Below are positions 5,347-6,878 of a stretch of 6,878 nt of DNA, piece after piece; the first letter of the stretch is position 1, and every line of letters begins with the position of its first letter. Source of the stretch: Phycisphaerae bacterium (GTDB lineage Bacteria; Planctomycetota; Phycisphaerae; Phycisphaerales; SM1A02); assembly GCA_030432455.1 (NCBI GenBank), contig JAUIHC010000160.1, positions 1 to 6,878 on the forward strand. Reading direction: 5' to 3'. The notes beneath the pieces are model-generated. The model saw nothing but the letters and a program-made list of their open reading frames with translations. It was not told the origin of the DNA and did not search any database. Position numbers and translations under genes: made by a program.

Positions 5347-5513
5347 GGCGTTGCCACGCGGGAGTCGAGGGCACGCGGCAGCTCGCTCGATTCCGTCGAT
5401 GCTGGTCGCGGTCGGCGTTGCCGCGCGGGAATCGAGGGCACGCGGCAGCTCGCTCGATTCCGTCGATGCTGGTCGCGGTCGGCGTTGCCACGCGGGAGTC
5501 GAGGGCACGCGGC
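5347..5513. repeat. 67-nt tandem repeat, about 2.5 copies
   Basis: Units begin at 5347, 5414 and 5481, each with ggcgttgcc; the third stops after 33 nt at 5513. Units 1 and 2 differ at two positions only (unit positions 10 and 18), and the partial third unit agrees with unit 1. The period is not a multiple of three, so any reading frame through it changes frame each unit, which argues against coding. Within unit 2, tgccgcg (5419-5425) pairs with cgcggca (5441-5447); in units 1 and 3 the A-for-G change would leave a G-U pair in a minus-strand transcript. There are no unique spacers, so it is not a CRISPR array. Confidence 0.9.
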
Positions 5514-5560
5514 CGCCTTAGGGCCGAGCGTGGCGGTAGCCCCGGCGCCTTCGGCGAGCG

Positions 5561-5590
5561 GAGGTCAGCAGGAGTGAGGTCGGCAGGAGA
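5561..5590. repeat. 15-nt tandem pair
   Basis: gaggtcagcaggagt (5561-5575) is followed directly by gaggtcggcaggaga (5576-5590), differing at two positions. It extends the repeat-rich character of the pheS downstream region. From here to the minus-strand stop codon at 5659 I see only GC-rich sequence and the gaatctc motifs at 5624-5650. Confidence 0.7.
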
Positions 5591-5658
5591 TCGCGCGGCT
5601 CGGCGCGGGGCGGCCGCCGCAACCATCTCGAATCTCCAATGTCGAATCTCGCTCCCCC

Positions 5659-6189
5659 CTACGCGTACTTCACGCTCCACCACAGATACCAGCCCAGCAG
5701 GATCGGCCAGGGGACCAATGCCAGCACGAGGATCGTCACGAAGCCTGCCTGACCCGGGTTGGTGCCGGCGATCGCCGACTCGACGATCTGATGCTCGGTC
5801 ACGAGAAACAGCACGCCGACCACCACTGCCGACCAGCCGAGCAGTCGGTTGACCAGTCGGTACTGCACCAGGGCGTTCTCCTCGGTGATCTCGACGATCG
5901 TGTTGGACATCCACGGCCACCGTTGCACGGCTCGCATGACGATGGCCAGCAGGAGACCGCCGAGGGGGAGGAGAAGGATCGTCCCGGAGGGGCCGGTCGC
6001 GACCACCTGCCCACCCGAACCGAACTTCGTCGGGATCGTCGCCGGGAGGCTCGGGTACCACCAGATCGCGTAGCCGAGATTGAAGAGCACCAGGTCGAGG
6101 GTCAGGAAGTCGAGGATGTGATCGAACCACGTGCGTTCGGGACGCACGCGGGGCCGCTTGAACCTGTCCTGAAAGATGCCGATCGCCAC
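5659..6189 (-). CDS. DUF1648-type four-helix membrane protein
   Basis: This is an inner-membrane protein of unknown function, 176 residues. The stretch WWYPSLPATIPTKFGSGGQ (about residues 43-61) resembles the DUF1648 signature (a YP-x-LP-x-x-IP-x-x-F pattern followed by Gly), seen also in SdpI-like immunity and signalling proteins. About four hydrophobic segments are visible, near residues 25-45, 69-88, 115-131 and 149-171, with a charged N-terminus (RFKRPRVRPERTW). The start is GTG at 6189-6187, preceded by GGAG (6201-6198) on this strand; no upstream ATG is in frame. It follows the pirin gene after 22 nt, so co-transcription is likely. It converges on pheS. The family match is by eye, and the function is not known. 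Confidence 0.8.
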   Translation of the reverse strand: MAIGIFQDRFKRPRVRPERTWFDHILDFLTLDLVLFNLGYAIWWYPSLPATIPTKFGSGGQVVATGPSGTILLLPLGGLLLAIVMRAVQRWPWMSNTIVEITEENALVQYRLVNRLLGWSAVVVGVLFLVTEHQIVESAIAGTNPGQAGFVTILVLALVPWPILLGWYLWWSVKYA

Positions 6190-6211
6190 GAGCGGTTCTC
6201 CGAGGACGCCA

Positions 6212-6878
6212 TCATCGCAGGCGGAAGACCAGCAGTCGACTGCCGGCGGGCGCGCGGATCTCGAGATCGGCGCCCGTCGTCGCCGCTCCGTCGCCCGGGC
6301 CGAGCGTGAGACCGGCGATCTCGGCGGTACCGTCGATCACGTGGATCCAGCCCGTCGGGAAGTCGTCGTCGATGTGGAGGACGGCGTCGGATTCCGGGCG
6401 GGCGATCAGCAGTTCGGCATCCGCCCGCATCGCGATCGACCCGTCGCGACCCGAGCCGGTGACGATCGGCACGAGGGCGTTCCCGGCGAGCCGCGGGCTC
6501 GGATCGGCATCCGCATAGCGAGGCTCGCCGCCCGGGGCATCGGGTTCGATCCAGATCTGCAGGAAGTGCACGGGCTCGGTCTGGGAGACGTTGAACTCGG
6601 AGTGCCTGACGCCGGAGCCTGCGGACATGTACTGCACGCCGCCGGGGCGGACGACGCCTTCGTTCCCGAGGCTGTCGCGATGGGCGAGACCGCCGTCGAG
6701 CACGAGCGAGACGATCTCCATGTCGCGATGGCCGTGCATGCCGAACCCGCCGCCGGCCGCGACGCGATCGTCGTTGATCACCCGCAGGGCCCGGAATCCC
6801 GGATGGGCAGGATCGTGATACCCGCCGAAGCTGAAGGTGTGCCGACTGTCGAGCCATCCGAGGTCGGTGCGACCTCGG
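6212..6878 (-). CDS. Pirin-family bicupin protein (5' end outside window)
   Basis: Pirins are metal-binding bicupins; bacterial members such as E. coli YhhW have quercetin 2,3-dioxygenase activity, and others act as regulators. The frame is open to the right edge. From the edge it reads RGRTDLGWLDSRHTFSFGGY, HDPAHPGFRALRVINDDRV, then GFGMHGHRDMEI, a canonical pirin N-terminus; only a few residues should be missing. The GTG at 6781 is an internal valine (RVINDD), not the start. All four metal ligands are present: both His in MHGHRD, and His and Glu in VRHSEFN. The C-terminal cupin ends LLVFRLR. About 221 residues are visible, near the usual 230. The DUF1648 gene follows in the same direction. 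The substrate cannot be deduced. Confidence 0.95.
   Translation of the reverse strand, partial: RGRTDLGWLDSRHTFSFGGYHDPAHPGFRALRVINDDRVAAGGGFGMHGHRDMEIVSLVLDGGLAHRDSLGNEGVVRPGGVQYMSAGSGVRHSEFNVSQTEPVHFLQIWIEPDAPGGEPRYADADPSPRLAGNALVPIVTGSGRDGSIAMRADAELLIARPESDAVLHIDDDFPTGWIHVIDGTAEIAGLTLGPGDGAATTGADLEIRAPAGSRLLVFRLR

Noticed and set aside
4090..5508. Very long minus-strand open frame opposite pheS and the repeats
   Set aside because: It covers pheS in antisense and continues into the tandem repeats, where its repeated peptides come from repeat DNA, not a gene.
5347..5513. CRISPR array
   Set aside because: The units are contiguous with no unique spacers, and no cas gene is present.
5211..5852. 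Plus-strand open frames in the repeat region (also 5323-5577 and 5339-5521)
   Set aside because: The same peptides (such as RGSRGHAAA) appear in different frames because the repeat period is 67 nt. This is an artefact of repeated GC-rich DNA.
5060..6130. Minus-strand open frame across the repeat block
   Set aside because: It overlaps the DUF1648 gene in another frame and consists largely of Arg/Pro/Ala-rich repeat translation.
6212..6781. GTG at 6781 as the start of the pirin gene
   Set aside because: The in-frame sequence up to the window edge gives the conserved pirin N-terminus (LGWLDSRHTFSFGGYHDP), so the start is outside the window.

Overview
The window comes from a high-GC bacterial chromosome. 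It carries the distal part of the ribosomal-protein 'alpha' operon, then pheS, a repeat-rich convergent intergenic region, and two genes on the minus strand. Several features fit Planctomycetota, perhaps a Phycisphaerae-like lineage: the RpoA N-terminus (VRWRGLELPARV), weak or absent Shine-Dalgarno sequences before some core genes, an enlarged L17, and an alpha operon without rpsD. This placement is an inference from recalled family features, not from a database search.

Layout on the plus strand: the 3' part of map (methionine aminopeptidase, entering from the left edge), infA (IF-1), rpmJ (L36, only 38 codons), rpsM (S13), rpsK (S11), rpoA (RNA polymerase alpha) and rplQ (L17). A strong hairpin terminator follows at 4026-4051. 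pheS (phenylalanyl-tRNA synthetase alpha) comes next, probably from its own promoter, which may give a leaderless or nearly leaderless mRNA. pheT is not downstream.

From the last base of the pheS stop codon to about 5590 the DNA is non-coding and built of repeats. There is a 23-nt tandem pair, and a 59-nt terminator-bearing cassette present twice, 149 nt apart, on either side of a long imperfect palindrome. Then come about 2.5 copies of a 67-nt tandem repeat and a 15-nt tandem pair. The many apparent reading frames here are repeat artefacts.

On the minus strand, entering from the right edge, is a pirin-family cupin with all four metal ligands. After a 22-nt gap comes a four-helix DUF1648-type membrane protein, probably in the same transcript. 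It converges on pheS across the repeat block.

The map-to-rplQ genes supply translation and transcription machinery, and pheS supplies tRNA charging. The pirin/DUF1648 pair is an unrelated accessory unit. The observations most worth a second look are the composite repeat block after pheS, the L36 that has lost three of four zinc ligands, the L17 with a roughly 40-residue insertion and acidic tail, and the long structured leaders before rpsK and rpoA in an operon without rpsD. I found no evidence of a defence system or other wholly new multi-gene system.
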